From Gammaproteobacteria bacterium (GTDB lineage Bacteria > Pseudomonadota > Gammaproteobacteria > Pseudomonadales > Azotimanducaceae): a stretch of 64,000 nucleotides of DNA. Both the position numbers and the translations under genes were made by a program. Of the stretch, positions 28,018 through 38,076 are shown one piece after another (within the stretch, counting starts at the first letter, position 1; every line of letters begins with the position of its first letter). The stretch is from contig VXLJ01000007.1 of assembly GCA_009841635.1 (NCBI GenBank), forward strand, positions 279,129-343,128, in the 5' to 3' direction. Below the pieces are notes generated by a model. It was given only the letters and a program-made list of their open reading frames with translations. It made no database searches and had not been told where the DNA came from.

Positions 28018-29637
28018 TTAAAACTGCGAATCGACCAGCGCGTGCTCGCGTGTGTCAGCAAAAGTCAAATCTTCCCAACGCTCTTCCGTGAGCTGCAGAT
28101 TCGCCCGTGAAGTCGCAAGCAACACTAACTGATCATCGCCGTCTAAGGCGAGCTGCGCATTCGCCCTGGATCTAAATTCACTTACGCGTTGCGGATCGTC
28201 CGCATATATCCAGCGCACGGTGAAGATGTCACTCTGTTCGTAAACGCATTCTGCACCATACTCTTCTTGCAGACGAAACGCAACCACATCAAACTGCAAG
28301 GCACCGATCGCGCCAATGATGATTTCGTTGCTGGCAATAGGCATGAAAACTTGGGTTGCACCTTCTTCAGATAACTGCCGAACGCCTTGAAGCAAACGCT
28401 TGGACTTGGTCGGATCCTTGACTCGTACGCGGCGGAACAGTTCGGGAGCGAAATTCGGAATTCCGCGAAATGCATGGTTTTCGCCTTCGGTGAACGAATC
28501 GCCTATCCGAATCGTGCCATGGTTGTGCAAGCCAATGATGTCACCTGGATACGCTTCCTCCGTTTGCGTGCGTTCACCTGCCATAAAGGTCAATGCGTTA
28601 GCGACTTTGACGTCGCGACCAAGGCGGACGTGCCGTAATCGCATGCCCTTGCGATAGCGGCCTGAACATACCCGCAAAAACGCAATTCGATCGCGGTGTC
28701 TAGGGTTCATGTTCGCTTGAATCTTGAATACGAACCCAGAGAAATCAGATTCCGTAGGTTCGATTGCATGGGTATGCGTTTCACGCTCCTGTGGTGGCGG
28801 TGCGATCGCAATGAATTGATTTAAAAGATGGTCGACGCCAAAGTTCTGCAACGCAGACCCGACATACACCGGTGTGCGCCGTCCTGCCAGATACGCCTCA
28901 AGATCGAACGTATGGCTCGCGCCTCGTACCAGTTCCAGCTCGTCCGCAAATTCATCGTAATCCGAACCTAACCAAGCACGAACGTCGTCCGATTCCAGCG
29001 CGCCATGGCATGGATATGCATGCAAGGTTGAACCGTGACCCTGTTCATATTCAGTGAATTGATCTTCTTTGAGGTGATAACAGCCACGAAACGAACGACC
29101 TGAGCCAATCGGCCAGGTCATCGGCGCACACTCGATCCCTAATTCCTGCTCAATGTGGTCCAGTAGCTCGATCGGTGGCAGCGCTTCACGATCAAGTTTG
29201 TTAATCAGCGTCAAGATCGGCATGTCGCGCGCACGACAAATCTCTAGCAATTTACGCGTTCGCGCTTCTACCCCTTTCGCGGCATCGATCACCATGATCG
29301 CGGAATCGACCGCAGTTAAGGTTCGATAGGTATCTTCCGAAAAGTCCTCGTGACCAGGTGTATCAAGTAAGTTGATGACATGGCCGTTGTATTGAAATTG
29401 CATGACGGAGGTGGTGATCGAGATGCCACGTTCCGCTTCCATCGCCATCCAATCCGATCGTGCCTGCCGACCGGTTTTCTTCGCGCGCACGTCGCCAGCA
29501 AGTTGGATCGCGTTGCCAAGCAGTAGCAGTTTTTCGGTGACTGTCGTCTTGCCGGCATCAGGATGCGAAATGATCGCAAAGGTACGCCGCATGGCGATTT
29601 CACGATCTAAAGCCATTTCCGTGGAACTATCTGACAT
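28018..29637 (-). CDS. prfC: peptide chain release factor 3
   Basis: About 539 residues from ATG 29637 (a TTG three codons earlier, at 29646, is the alternative). The GTPase motifs are [60 protein letters not shown] and INKLDR. The rest carries RF3-specific segments such as [24 protein letters not shown] and [25 protein letters not shown]3 removes RF1 and RF2 from the ribosome after termination. It is the second gene after pepN on the minus strand, so the two are likely cotranscribed. Confidence 0.96.
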   Translation of the reverse strand: MSDSSTEMALDREIAMRRTFAIISHPDAGKTTVTEKLLLLGNAIQLAGDVRAKKTGRQARSDWMAMEAERGISITTSVMQFQYNGHVINLLDTPGHEDFSEDTYRTLTAVDSAIMVIDAAKGVEARTRKLLEICRARDMPILTLINKLDREALPPIELLDHIEQELGIECAPMTWPIGSGRSFRGCYHLKEDQFTEYEQGHGSTLHAYPCHGALESDDVRAWLGSDYDEFADELELVRGASHTFDLEAYLAGRRTPVYVGSALQNFGVDHLLNQFIAIAPPPQERETHTHAIEPTESDFSGFVFKIQANMNPRHRDRIAFLRVCSGRYRKGMRLRHVRLGRDVKVANALTFMAGERTQTEEAYPGDIIGLHNHGTIRIGDSFTEGENHAFRGIPNFAPELFRRVRVKDPTKSKRLLQGVRQLSEEGATQVFMPIASNEIIIGAIGALQFDVVAFRLQEEYGAECVYEQSDIFTVRWIYADDPQRVSEFRSRANAQLALDGDDQLVLLATSRANLQLTEERWEDLTFADTREHALVDSQF

Positions 29638-29664
29638 CGGTGCCAACCAAGCGGTTGGATCAGC

Positions 29665-32382
29665 TTATTGAGCCGTTTTTGAAGGCTTCAACGAACGAGC
29701 TACCATATCAAGCGCAGGAATGTTGCTCTCCGGTAGTTCCGTTTGCAGCCGTTCAAGGCAACGACGCATGTGCTCACATCTACTAGTATCGTAACGGTGC
29801 AAGTAGGCAAATGGTTGGATACCACGGCGAACGACCGAACCATGTTCAGAGGCATCTTGAATCAATCGCTCGGTATAGAAGTCATACCCACTACCGTCTG
29901 CTAAGTGGAAGTTCTCCCAATTCTCGACGAACGAACCGAATACCGCGCGCCACCGATTAGGCGTCGCACTTTCAAGCAGACCCATAGCTTCGATTTTTGC
30001 GATTTTTTCTCTTGCCGTAAGCGCTGGTCCGCCGATATAGGCAGACAGCCATTTTTCTACGACCAGCGATTCATCCTTGAACCTCTGATAGAACTCATCT
30101 GATATCTCTTCATGCAAGTCGTCACTGCCGTTTACTCGTAGCAACAAGCGGAAGAACGTCATGCGGTCGGTCAAGTTATCCGCATTTCGGAAATTCGCAA
30201 CCATGTCTTCCGCAAACGCGCGTTGGTCATCCTTTTCCCGTGAAGCAAGATCGTAGCGCAACGCCAATGCTCTAACCTGTCGCGCAGTTGCTTGGTTTTC
30301 ACTGTGCTCATAGGACTCGTTGAGCGTGTACTTGCTGGCGATTTCTTGCCATCTTGGTGCGAATTCAGAACCGAGATGCTTTTGCACGTGGGCTTTGCCT
30401 TCGAGAATTTCGTCCACCGACGTGCCGCGATGTAAATCGAGTATGCGTCCCTCATACGACGGTCTAAGTTGGATTGCGTTGATGCGTTGCTGCTGCGCAT
30501 CCAAGGAACTATTGAGCATCTCGTTACTTCTCGTATCAACGATTTCGGTGAGGACCTCCAAATAGGTCTCGGGATGCAAAATCGAGCCAATCATGATTTG
30601 CTGAATAGCGTCGTAGCGTCCGAACGCATTGGTGTCGTGCAGTGCTAAATCGCGGATTCGCGCTAGGTCTGCCGACTCATCATTCGCGCAGGTGTAGCGC
30701 ACTTCAACAGGTGCCGAGAAATCTCGCAATACGCTAATCCTGGCGTCTGCAGGTACATCGTCAAGTCGCACCTCGGCGCGCTCTGTTGTAAAGTTCAAAA
30801 TCGCATCTTGATTGTCGGAACCTTCATCCTGCACTTTCGTTTGATATTCGAGCCGTTTGTCCTCGTTATCTACGAATTCAAGTTGCAACCGGTCATTGGT
30901 GCTGGGGTCCACTAAACCGATTTTTATGGGAATTTCTAACGGACCTTGCGATTGACTCTCGGCTAGTGTGAAAATGGATTGAACGAAATCCAAGTAAACG
31001 TGCCCGTTCTCGCGACGTTCGTTGATTTCAACAATCGGCGTCCCCGCAGTTGAATACCAGCGTTTGAATTGAGTCAAATCACGATCCGCAGATTCTCCTA
31101 TCGCACATACGAAATCGTTCAAGGTGACCGCTTGCCCATCGTATTTTTCGAAGTAGTGATTGGTCGCATTCTGCCACTCTGCGTCACCAAGCGAGCCTGA
31201 GAGCATGTAGCCGACTTCGGCGCCACCTTCGTAAATCGTGCGGGTGTAGTAGTTTGCGGGCACTTCCATTTCAATAGGTTGAATCGGGTGACCCAAGCCG
31301 CTTTGAGCCTCTGGAAATTGTTCCTCCCGCATTAGTTCGGCGTCGAGAATTCGATTGATGTCAAAGCCGTTTTGATCACGCGCAAAGGATTGATCGCGTA
31401 GGACCGTAAACCCTTCTTTCAACGATAGCTGGAACCAATCTCTTACGGTCACGCGGTTGCCGGAATAGTTGTGAAAGTACTCATGTCCGACGACACGCTC
31501 AATGCGGGCATACGTGTCGTCCGTTGCAATATCGGGACTCGCCAACAACACTAGGTTGTTAAAGACGTTAAGCGATTTATTCTCCATCGCCCCGAATACG
31601 AAACGCTCAACGGCAACGATGCCGAATCGCTCCAAGTCGTACACGCGATCGTAGACATCTTCATCCCACGACATGGCGCGTTTCAGGCAATTCATTGCCC
31701 ACGAACAGTCGCGGATGGACTTTTCATCTGAGTAAATCGTCAAATCTACCATCTTGTTTTCGCGGGTCCGAAAAGTGGAATGCAATGAAGCAAACTTGCC
31801 GGCCGCAAGGGCAAATAGATAACAAGGTTTGGCGAATGGATCTATGTACGTCGTTGCGTGTCGCGACGAACCCACCTCCTCGATTTCCGAAGAATCGCCA
31901 TTCGACAAGAGAACTGGATATTGGTCTTTATCCGCTTCTACTCTGACCGTCCATTTCGAGAGGACGTCTGGGCGATCTGGGTAATACGCGATCTTGCGAA
32001 ATGCTTCGTCCTCGCATTGCGTGACGAGTGATTCACCAGTAAAGTACAAACCATCGACGGCGTGCGGCGAGATCTTGAGTTTCTGCCTAATGCGCAACTC
32101 GCACTCATCAGGAATATCGTGGATGGTTAACCCATGCTGATCACAGCCGTACTCGTTATTCGCAAGACTGACACCGTTCACCGCGACATCCTGCAAATCC
32201 AATCCGAACCCGTCGTCGCCTGCAGTTTCACCGTCTAGAAAAATTGCACGTTCACTCGTGTCTTCATAACGAAGAACTTTGAAATTCGACTCGACCAATA
32301 CATGGTCGTCGTGAATCCGAATATCTAACGAGGTATCAGGTACTTCGTAACCAAATGGCCGCCAGTCATTTAAAGAGGGCAT
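29665..32382 (-). CDS. pepN: aminopeptidase N (M1 family)
   Basis: A 905-residue M1 zinc aminopeptidase of the Gram-negative PepN type. GAMEN (residues 264-268) binds the substrate N-terminus. The zinc site is His300, Glu301 and His304 in GHEYFHNYSGNRVTVRDWFQLSLKEGFTV, with Glu323. TQCEDEAFRKIAYYPDRPDVLSKW and the long alpha-solenoid C-terminal half agree with PepN, as does the length. It releases N-terminal residues from peptides in the cytoplasm. No signal peptide is present. It leads the pepN-prfC pair; the 180 bases upstream show no clear promoter. Confidence 0.96.
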   Translation of the reverse strand: MPSLNDWRPFGYEVPDTSLDIRIHDDHVLVESNFKVLRYEDTSERAIFLDGETAGDDGFGLDLQDVAVNGVSLANNEYGCDQHGLTIHDIPDECELRIRQKLKISPHAVDGLYFTGESLVTQCEDEAFRKIAYYPDRPDVLSKWTVRVEADKDQYPVLLSNGDSSEIEEVGSSRHATTYIDPFAKPCYLFALAAGKFASLHSTFRTRENKMVDLTIYSDEKSIRDCSWAMNCLKRAMSWDEDVYDRVYDLERFGIVAVERFVFGAMENKSLNVFNNLVLLASPDIATDDTYARIERVVGHEYFHNYSGNRVTVRDWFQLSLKEGFTVLRDQSFARDQNGFDINRILDAELMREEQFPEAQSGLGHPIQPIEMEVPANYYTRTIYEGGAEVGYMLSGSLGDAEWQNATNHYFEKYDGQAVTLNDFVCAIGESADRDLTQFKRWYSTAGTPIVEINERRENGHVYLDFVQSIFTLAESQSQGPLEIPIKIGLVDPSTNDRLQLEFVDNEDKRLEYQTKVQDEGSDNQDAILNFTTERAEVRLDDVPADARISVLRDFSAPVEVRYTCANDESADLARIRDLALHDTNAFGRYDAIQQIMIGSILHPETYLEVLTEIVDTRSNEMLNSSLDAQQQRINAIQLRPSYEGRILDLHRGTSVDEILEGKAHVQKHLGSEFAPRWQEIASKYTLNESYEHSENQATARQVRALALRYDLASREKDDQRAFAEDMVANFRNADNLTDRMTFFRLLLRVNGSDDLHEEISDEFYQRFKDESLVVEKWLSAYIGGPALTAREKIAKIEAMGLLESATPNRWRAVFGSFVENWENFHLADGSGYDFYTERLIQDASEHGSVVRRGIQPFAYLHRYDTSRCEHMRRCLERLQTELPESNIPALDMVARSLKPSKTAQ

Positions 32383-32562
32383 AAAGAGCCTAAGAAGTCA
32401 CCAAATTCGAGGGGTGCGAAGTTTAGTAGTCGTAATTTAAAAATGTAATCGTCGGGTGAAAAACCAACGTATGACCATTGCGCTCGACCATTTCCCCAGC
32501 TATCTTACCGCCACAGCCGCTTTTAAAATCCTCGCGCTTTAAACGCTAGAGACGACCTGTTC

Positions 32563-33549
32563 ATGTCTGACTTGCTTCGCATTGGCACCCTCGGCGCTGC
32601 TGGGATCGCACCTGCTGCTCTAACCGATCCTGCAGCAAAAAACGACGATGTGGTGGTCGCCGCGGTCGCTGCCCGTGATCGCACTCGCGCAGAAGCATTT
32701 GCGGCACAGCACAACATTGAAACCGTCTACAACAGCTATGACGAGGTGATCGCCGATCCGTCTTTGGATGCGATCTACAACCCGTTACCGATAAGTCACC
32801 ATAGAGAGTATTCGATTAAAGCGCTGCGCGCGGGTAAACACGTGCTTTGCGAAAAGTCATTCTCGCTCAATGCCGCCGAAGCTCGCGAAATGGCCGCGGT
32901 GGCGGATGAAACAGGCTTCGTCCTCATAGAGGCGTTTCACTATCGCTATCACCCAGTATTTCAAAAAGCCCTTGAATTCGTGGACGCGGGAGAATTAGGG
33001 CAGCTGCAACATATCGACGCGCAGTTTGTCGTCGGCACACCGCCTAAAACCAATATCCGCATGATCTACGAGACTGGTGGCGGCGCAACGATGGATATGG
33101 GATGCTATCCGATGTCGTGGCTGCGCCATATCACACGACAAGAACCCAAGGTGACTGCTGCAACGGCGGTGGAAGGCGATCCACAGATTGATTTGCGCCT
33201 TGAGGTCGAGTACGAATTAGCCGACGGCGTGACAGCTCGCACCGTAGGTGCAATGAATGAACGAACCTTCGTGGCAGATATGCGAATCACTGGTGAGCGT
33301 GGTGAACTATATGTTCGTAACCCACTCGTGCCCCAACATGGCAATCAAGTCAAGTTGACCATCGATGGCGAGACCAAATTTGACGAAGAGTTGACGCGCC
33401 GACCAACCTATGAGTATCAGCTAGAAGCGTTTGTCGATGCCATCAAGAACGGCACCAAACTACCAACGGATGCGCATGACGCGATCAAACAAATGGAATT
33501 GATCGATGCGGCTTACAGCGCAGCCGGACTCAAACCTCGGGGAACCTAG
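32563..33549 (+). CDS. Gfo/Idh/MocA family oxidoreductase
   Basis: A 328-residue NAD(P)-dependent sugar or diol dehydrogenase-type protein. The Rossmann N-terminus is IGTLGAAGIAPAAL, the conserved catalytic-lysine motif reads GKHVLCEKSFSLNAAEA (EKS instead of the common EKP), and GGGATMDMGCYPMSWLRHI is the C-terminal domain signature. The family oxidises or reduces sugars, inositols and dihydrodiols; the substrate is unassigned. It is the first plus-strand gene of an accessory metabolic block and converges on the phosphotransferase gene. Confidence 0.85.
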   Translation: MSDLLRIGTLGAAGIAPAALTDPAAKNDDVVVAAVAARDRTRAEAFAAQHNIETVYNSYDEVIADPSLDAIYNPLPISHHREYSIKALRAGKHVLCEKSFSLNAAEAREMAAVADETGFVLIEAFHYRYHPVFQKALEFVDAGELGQLQHIDAQFVVGTPPKTNIRMIYETGGGATMDMGCYPMSWLRHITRQEPKVTAATAVEGDPQIDLRLEVEYELADGVTARTVGAMNERTFVADMRITGERGELYVRNPLVPQHGNQVKLTIDGETKFDEELTRRPTYEYQLEAFVDAIKNGTKLPTDAHDAIKQMELIDAAYSAAGLKPRGT

Positions 33550-33555
33550 TCGCCA

Positions 33556-34566
33556 TTACGAAAGCAGCTTGATTGCGATCTTCGCTTTCGCAAGGATTCC
33601 TTCCATGTATTTTTCGAGGTCGAACTCTTGATGTCCCATAGCGCCTACAGAATAGCGTTTGTAGACACCTTGAGAAATCGCCGCTAATCGCCAATGTGAA
33701 AATGCCCGGTAGTAGTTGATTTCCGCTAACGACCGACCAGTCTTTTCTTCGTACAAATCGCTTAATTCTTGTCTAGTCGGAAAACCGCCAATACCCGTTG
33801 GCGCTGTCTCGGATGCAGGGTCACCAGGCTCCGCCCACGTATTGAGCAAGTAACCGACATCCGCTAGTGGGTCACCTAAGGTGCAAAGTTCCCAATCTAG
33901 CAATGCGGCCATTTTGCCGTTGGCGATGAGCATGTTGCCGACACGGTAATCACCGTGCACCACGGTCGCGCCGATTTGCTCAGGACGCTTCTCATGCAAC
34001 AACTCAAGACTTCGGTCCATGTCTGGAATTTCATCAGTTTTTGTCGCGAGCCATTGCTGTGTCCATCGCTTGAGTTGGCGAGCGAGATAGTCCTCTTTCT
34101 TCGCGAGCTGCCCTAATCCAACTGCGTCTATGTCCGTGTTGTGCAGGTCCGCTAACACTTCGATGACATGCAAGCCAAACGACCGCCGTTCGTCGCTGCT
34201 TAATTGCTCAAGTACGGTCGAGTTGTGCGGCACGATGCCTTCGACAAACTCCATGATGTAGAACTGTTGGTCGTTAATGCTCTTGTCTTCGCACAACGCG
34301 TATGTTTGCGGCACTGGGACCTTGGACTTGACTAATGCACTGATGATGCGATGTTCCCTGGCCATGTCGTGAGCGCTTTCCAAGATATGGCCAAGCGGTG
34401 GCCGGCGCAACACAAAGGCCCGTCCTGAAGCGTCAGTGAAGCGATAGGTCAAGTTCGAGTGACCACCCGCAATCAACTCAAACTCGAGCGGCAATGCCAG
34501 ACCTTCGATCCTCTCGTTAAGCCACTCGCTAACGGCTTCGAGATTGATGCCTTCAACCGCGCCCAT
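33556..34566 (-). CDS. APH-family phosphotransferase (ACAD10/11-like)
   Basis: A 336-residue kinase-fold protein. The glycine-rich region is LIAGGHSNLTYRFTDASGRAFVLRRPPLGH. The catalytic loop VVHGDYRVGNMLIANGKMAALLDWELCTLGDPLADVGYLLN has the HGDxxxxN and metal-binding D of APH kinases. Similar proteins sit near acyl-CoA dehydrogenases or are fused to them (ACAD10/11) and can phosphorylate hydroxyacyl groups. Two acyl-CoA dehydrogenase genes lie 5 kb away. It follows apaG by 37 bases on the same strand. Confidence 0.83.
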   Translation of the reverse strand: MGAVEGINLEAVSEWLNERIEGLALPLEFELIAGGHSNLTYRFTDASGRAFVLRRPPLGHILESAHDMAREHRIISALVKSKVPVPQTYALCEDKSINDQQFYIMEFVEGIVPHNSTVLEQLSSDERRSFGLHVIEVLADLHNTDIDAVGLGQLAKKEDYLARQLKRWTQQWLATKTDEIPDMDRSLELLHEKRPEQIGATVVHGDYRVGNMLIANGKMAALLDWELCTLGDPLADVGYLLNTWAEPGDPASETAPTGIGGFPTRQELSDLYEEKTGRSLAEINYYRAFSHWRLAAISQGVYKRYSVGAMGHQEFDLEKYMEGILAKAKIAIKLLS

Positions 34567-34603
34567 ATCGTGATTTCCTTGCTGCCATGCTGAAATGAAA
34601 TTC

Positions 34604-35008
34604 TTAGTTCAGCGTTTCACTTGGTATCGACAAGATAAAGGGATCGATAGGTACGCGATACCAATATCCAGCGTCGTCGCGAAAGTTGTAGTGGCCTTTC
34701 ATTTCGCCGAAGGACGACTCGAGCACCGCAGCACTGGTGTATTCAAATGCGTCGTTAGGTTCCAAGCGTGGTTGTTTTCCGACTACTCCTGGACCGTCTA
34801 CCGTTTCGACGTCGTTACCAGTTCCCGAACTTATCTCCCAGTGCCGATTAATCAGTTGCATCGGCGTCTGTCCGTTGTTCTTGATCGTTATCGTGTATGC
34901 GAAAACCCAACGTAAATCGCTTGGATTGGATTCGTGGCGAAGGTAGTGCACCACCACCGACACCGCAATATCACGATAAATACGAATTTGCTCTGCCACA
35001 AAAAACAC
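34604..35008 (-). CDS. apaG: ApaG domain protein
   Basis: Up to 134 residues. The ApaG fibronectin-like fold signature is plain: WVFAYTITIKNNGQTPMQLINRHWEISSGTGN, DGPGVVGKQPRLEPNDAFEYTSAAVLESSFGEMKGHYNF. The biochemical role of ApaG is not settled. In gammaproteobacteria it normally lies in a ksgA-apaG-apaH cluster; here it is alone with a phosphotransferase. The start is uncertain: GTG 35008 gives the longest form, GTG 34999 fits family lengths better, and neither has a clear ribosome-binding site. Confidence 0.9.
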   Translation of the reverse strand: MFFVAEQIRIYRDIAVSVVVHYLRHESNPSDLRWVFAYTITIKNNGQTPMQLINRHWEISSGTGNDVETVDGPGVVGKQPRLEPNDAFEYTSAAVLESSFGEMKGHYNFRDDAGYWYRVPIDPFILSIPSETLN

Positions 35009-35014
35009 TGAAGC

Positions 35015-35059
35015 AAGCGAGCAAATATTCTACGATTGGCATAGATTTTGCGCTCGCTT
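35015..35059. repeat. inverted repeat between apaG and the aminotransferase
   Basis: AAGCGAGC (35015-35022) and its exact reverse complement GCTCGCTT (35052-35059) are separated by 29 bases. They lie just upstream of apaG in the divergent gap between it and the aminotransferase gene. This could be a regulator site or chance; no other evidence is available. Confidence 0.3.
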
Positions 35060-35190
35060 CGGCGAGATATGTAAAAACGCCAACTTTAAGTTCGCGTACT
35101 TGTCCACCATTCACTTGCTCACGCTATCGAACCGCATCTCGATGCGACGAATGACGCACAAATGAGCTAGGGTTCAGTAAAGGAAAATCA

Positions 35191-36486
35191 ATGACCGCTT
35201 GGCCATTTCTTCATAACCGAAACGCGCAAAAGATCGTGCGTTCTGAAGGTTGCTATCTCTATCACGCGGACGGTTCAAAAATCCTCGATGCATGTGGTGG
35301 CGCGATCGTAACGAACGTCGGCCACGGACGTAAAGAGGTCGCAGATGCGGTTGCTAAATCGACTTTAAATACTGGCTTTGTGGTGCCGCCTTGGCTCACG
35401 CCAGAGCGTGAAGCGCTCGCGGAGCGTCTGACCAAGCACTGGTTACCCGAGGAAATGAACCACATGCACATGACCTGTGGTGGTTCTGAAGGCAACGAAG
35501 CAGCAATGAAAATCGCCGTTCAATATCAGGCGGCGCATGGCAAGCACGATAAACGCAAGATCGTAGGTCGCAATGTTTCATATCACGGTACCACAATTTC
35601 GACACTGGCCGTTGGGGGGCATGAGTCCCGTAAAACCGGTTTAAAGCATGCCCTACAACTCCATCCATCCGTCGAAGCGCCTTATTTACTTCGCTGTACG
35701 GCAGCAAACCCCAAGGACCACTACGTACAGCAGTTCATTGAAATCGTCGAACGCGAAGACCCGGCGACTGTGGCAGCGTTAATAGCCGAGCCAATTACCG
35801 GCGCGAGCGGCGGCGCACTCGAACCACCCGAAGGCTATTGGGAAGAGGTCTCACAGTACTGCCGCGAGCACGACATCCTAATCATCAGCGATGAAGTAAT
35901 GACTGGCTTCGGTCGCACCGGTACTCGTTTTGGTTTCGAACACTTTGGCTTCATGCCCGACATCATGGTGGCGGGAAAAGGTCTAGCAGGAGGGTATGCG
36001 CCTATTACCGGTGTGTTCAGCACCGACCGTGTTGCGCGCCAACTCGCATTGGCCGGTTTTGATGTCATGTTCCATACCTATTCAGCTCATCCACCCGCTT
36101 GTGCAGCAGCTTGTAAGGTCTTGGAGCTACTTGATGAGGAAAACTTGGTTGCGCAGGTAGAACCGAAAGGTCGAAAACTCAAGACTAAATTGCAAGGGGC
36201 GTTCTCTAACCATCCGCATGTGGCAGAAATTCGTGGACGAGGTCTGCTGCAGGCCATTGAACTGGTTGAAAATCGCGATACCTTGGAACCGTACGATGTG
36301 CAAAAGCGGATTGGCGGCAAGGTCGCCAATCTGTCGATGGAAAAAGGCGTTTGCTTCTATCCTGGCGGGAATGGCATCGTCAAAGATGTATTGGTGATTG
36401 GCCCGCCATTCACGATCAATGACGACCAAATGGATGACCTAGTGCGTACGCTCTCTGAAGCGGTGGACGAAGTAACGCTACACTAA
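35191..36486 (+). CDS. class III (omega-type) aminotransferase
   Basis: A 431-residue fold-type I PLP enzyme of subgroup III. GGSEGNEAAMKIAVQYQ binds PLP phosphate, FITRGH-like substrate loop positions are replaced by RNVSYHGTTISTLAVGGHESRK, Asp234 lies in ILIISDEVMTGFGRTG, and Lys263 in MVAGKGLAGGYAPI forms the Schiff base. The family acts on omega-amino acids, diamines and similar substrates with pyruvate or 2-oxoglutarate. The substrate here is unknown. The ATG has a good AAAGGA ribosome-binding site. It is divergent from apaG. Confidence 0.88.
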   Translation: MTAWPFLHNRNAQKIVRSEGCYLYHADGSKILDACGGAIVTNVGHGRKEVADAVAKSTLNTGFVVPPWLTPEREALAERLTKHWLPEEMNHMHMTCGGSEGNEAAMKIAVQYQAAHGKHDKRKIVGRNVSYHGTTISTLAVGGHESRKTGLKHALQLHPSVEAPYLLRCTAANPKDHYVQQFIEIVEREDPATVAALIAEPITGASGGALEPPEGYWEEVSQYCREHDILIISDEVMTGFGRTGTRFGFEHFGFMPDIMVAGKGLAGGYAPITGVFSTDRVARQLALAGFDVMFHTYSAHPPACAAACKVLELLDEENLVAQVEPKGRKLKTKLQGAFSNHPHVAEIRGRGLLQAIELVENRDTLEPYDVQKRIGGKVANLSMEKGVCFYPGGNGIVKDVLVIGPPFTINDDQMDDLVRTLSEAVDEVTLH

Positions 36487-36516
36487 GCTAGTATGTAGAA
36501 CGACAAACATATGGAA

Positions 36517-36537
36517 CATTGATTTTTTATATCAATG
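36517..36537. terminator. weak AT-rich hairpin between convergent genes
   Basis: CATTGAT and ATCAATG form a perfect 7-bp stem around the loop TTTTTAT, in the gap between the convergent aminotransferase and NUDIX genes and 3 bases from the NUDIX stop codon. The stem is poor in G and C, and there is no T-run after it in either direction, so a terminator role is only tentative. Confidence 0.25.
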
Positions 36538-36539
36538 AT

Positions 36540-37055
36540 TTATTGTGATATCTTAACGATATGATTTTGTTTTAGGACGTCATCTGAAAATACGAGCTCG
36601 CAATCTAAACGCTCGCCTGCGAGGATGCGCGGTAGCCATAGGCGATCGTCTTCCCACATTCGGTCGAAAGGGATTTCATGCTGCTTCACCCAGAATGGGA
36701 TGGCCTCATCGGACGATCGGGGCTCACCTGTAAAGCGCGAGGTCACCATCGCATAACCGAGCATATCGAAGTCCTTGGCCGTGTCATGAAAGCGTAACGT
36801 CGCCATGACGTCAGCTTCTAAGACTGCGACGCCCACTTCTTCAATTACTTCACGTATGCCGCACTCTTCCGGAGTTTCACCAACCTCAATGTGCCCACCG
36901 GGTGCGTTGACTTTGCCAGCACCGTGACCGCGTAGTTTTTCGATGAGCAATACCTCATCGTCGCGCAGTAAATAAACCAAGGTTGCAAATCGAGTGGGTT
37001 GCCAGCCCATCGGCAATATCGAAGGACTAGCGTCGTTGCTTTCATTCAACGTCAT
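36540..37055 (-). CDS. NUDIX hydrolase
   Basis: A 171-residue protein with the Nudix box in GGHIEVGETPEECGIREVIEEVGV (the GX5EX7REUXEEXGU pattern) at about residues 54-77. It probably hydrolyses a nucleoside diphosphate linked to another group, as MutT/8-oxo-dGTPase-like members do. Substrate cannot be inferred. It ends in TAA near the weak hairpin and is divergent from the TauD-family gene, with a 115-base gap in which I see no clear promoter. Confidence 0.88.
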   Translation of the reverse strand: MTLNESNDASPSILPMGWQPTRFATLVYLLRDDEVLLIEKLRGHGAGKVNAPGGHIEVGETPEECGIREVIEEVGVAVLEADVMATLRFHDTAKDFDMLGYAMVTSRFTGEPRSSDEAIPFWVKQHEIPFDRMWEDDRLWLPRILAGERLDCELVFSDDVLKQNHIVKISQ

Positions 37056-37170
37056 TCTCTTTGCAGGCTTTTGGCTTCACAGTATCGTCATAGAATAATC
37101 TTGATGTCGTGCGCGCTACACAGCGCGAAGCGGCCATTGAGCTCAGAGCATAAGAAACTCAAGTACTGTC

Positions 37171-38034
37171 ATGCAAGTCAAGCCGTTTGACGCGCCGTTT
37201 GGCGCGGATATTGTGGGAGTGCAGCTGGCCGACATTTCGGACGAGAATTTCGCTGCAATTTATGAAGTCTGGCTTGGCGCCGGTGTGTTGCGATTCCGTG
37301 ATCAGGAACTCGACGATGACACTCTCAAAGCATTTAGCTCGCGATTCGGCGAACTCGAATATGCACCTCATGGCAACGTGACGGCTGCACAGTTAGCTGA
37401 GATACCAAACCCATATGTCGCCACTATTTCGAATATCGTCGAAAACGGGCAACCTATTGGCGGATTGTCGAATCTCGAAACATCATGGCATACGGATATG
37501 TCCTATATCGAACAGCCACCGACAGCAAGTTTGCTCTACGCGGTTGAAGTGCCTGCATCAGGTGGCGACACGACGTTCTGCTGCATGCGATCCGCATGGC
37601 GCGAATTGCCCCCTTCATTGCGCGAACGCTGTGCGACCATGCAAATAAAACATGACGCTGCGCACGACAGCATCGGCAAGATGCGCCGCGGCCATTCGCC
37701 ATTCGACGATGCTAAAGAAGCTCCCGGCGTGCTTCATCCGGTCTTCATCAAACATCCCGAAACTGACGATCGTGCACTCTATTTAGGACGTCGTAAATTC
37801 GCATACATTGACGGCTTGGCACTCGATGAAAGTGAAGCGCTATTGGACAAGATTTGGCAACACGTCGCCAAGCCCACACATTGCTGGACCCAACAATGGC
37901 GCGTCGGTGACTTGGTCATTTGGGACAATCGCATTGTTATGCACCAACGAGCGTCATTTGCCGATTCGCAGCGACGCCTCATGCGGCGTACGCAGGTCCG
38001 CTCGAGGCAAGCACCTATCGCAGCAGTCAGTTGA
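37171..38034 (+). CDS. TauD/TfdA-family Fe(II)/2-oxoglutarate dioxygenase
   Basis: A 287-residue double-stranded beta-helix dioxygenase. His107 and Asp109 in ETSWHTDMSY and distal His258 in VIWDNRIVMHQRASF form the iron facial triad, and the following RRLMRRTQV arginines fit the 2-oxoglutarate site. The family includes taurine and 2,4-D dioxygenases and alkyl-sulfatases; the substrate here is unknown. The ATG lies 115 bases from the divergent NUDIX gene. Confidence 0.88.
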   Translation: MQVKPFDAPFGADIVGVQLADISDENFAAIYEVWLGAGVLRFRDQELDDDTLKAFSSRFGELEYAPHGNVTAAQLAEIPNPYVATISNIVENGQPIGGLSNLETSWHTDMSYIEQPPTASLLYAVEVPASGGDTTFCCMRSAWRELPPSLRERCATMQIKHDAAHDSIGKMRRGHSPFDDAKEAPGVLHPVFIKHPETDDRALYLGRRKFAYIDGLALDESEALLDKIWQHVAKPTHCWTQQWRVGDLVIWDNRIVMHQRASFADSQRRLMRRTQVRSRQAPIAAVS

Positions 38035-38076
38035 CGGCTAGCAGCTGCTAACCGCAGCGCAAGTTTTAGCTAAACA

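Noticed and set aside
38036..38053. Palindrome GGCTAGCAGCTGCTAACC after the TauD gene
   Set aside because: TAGCAGCTGCTA is a perfect 12-base palindrome but it has no loop and no T-run, so it is not a convincing terminator or site.
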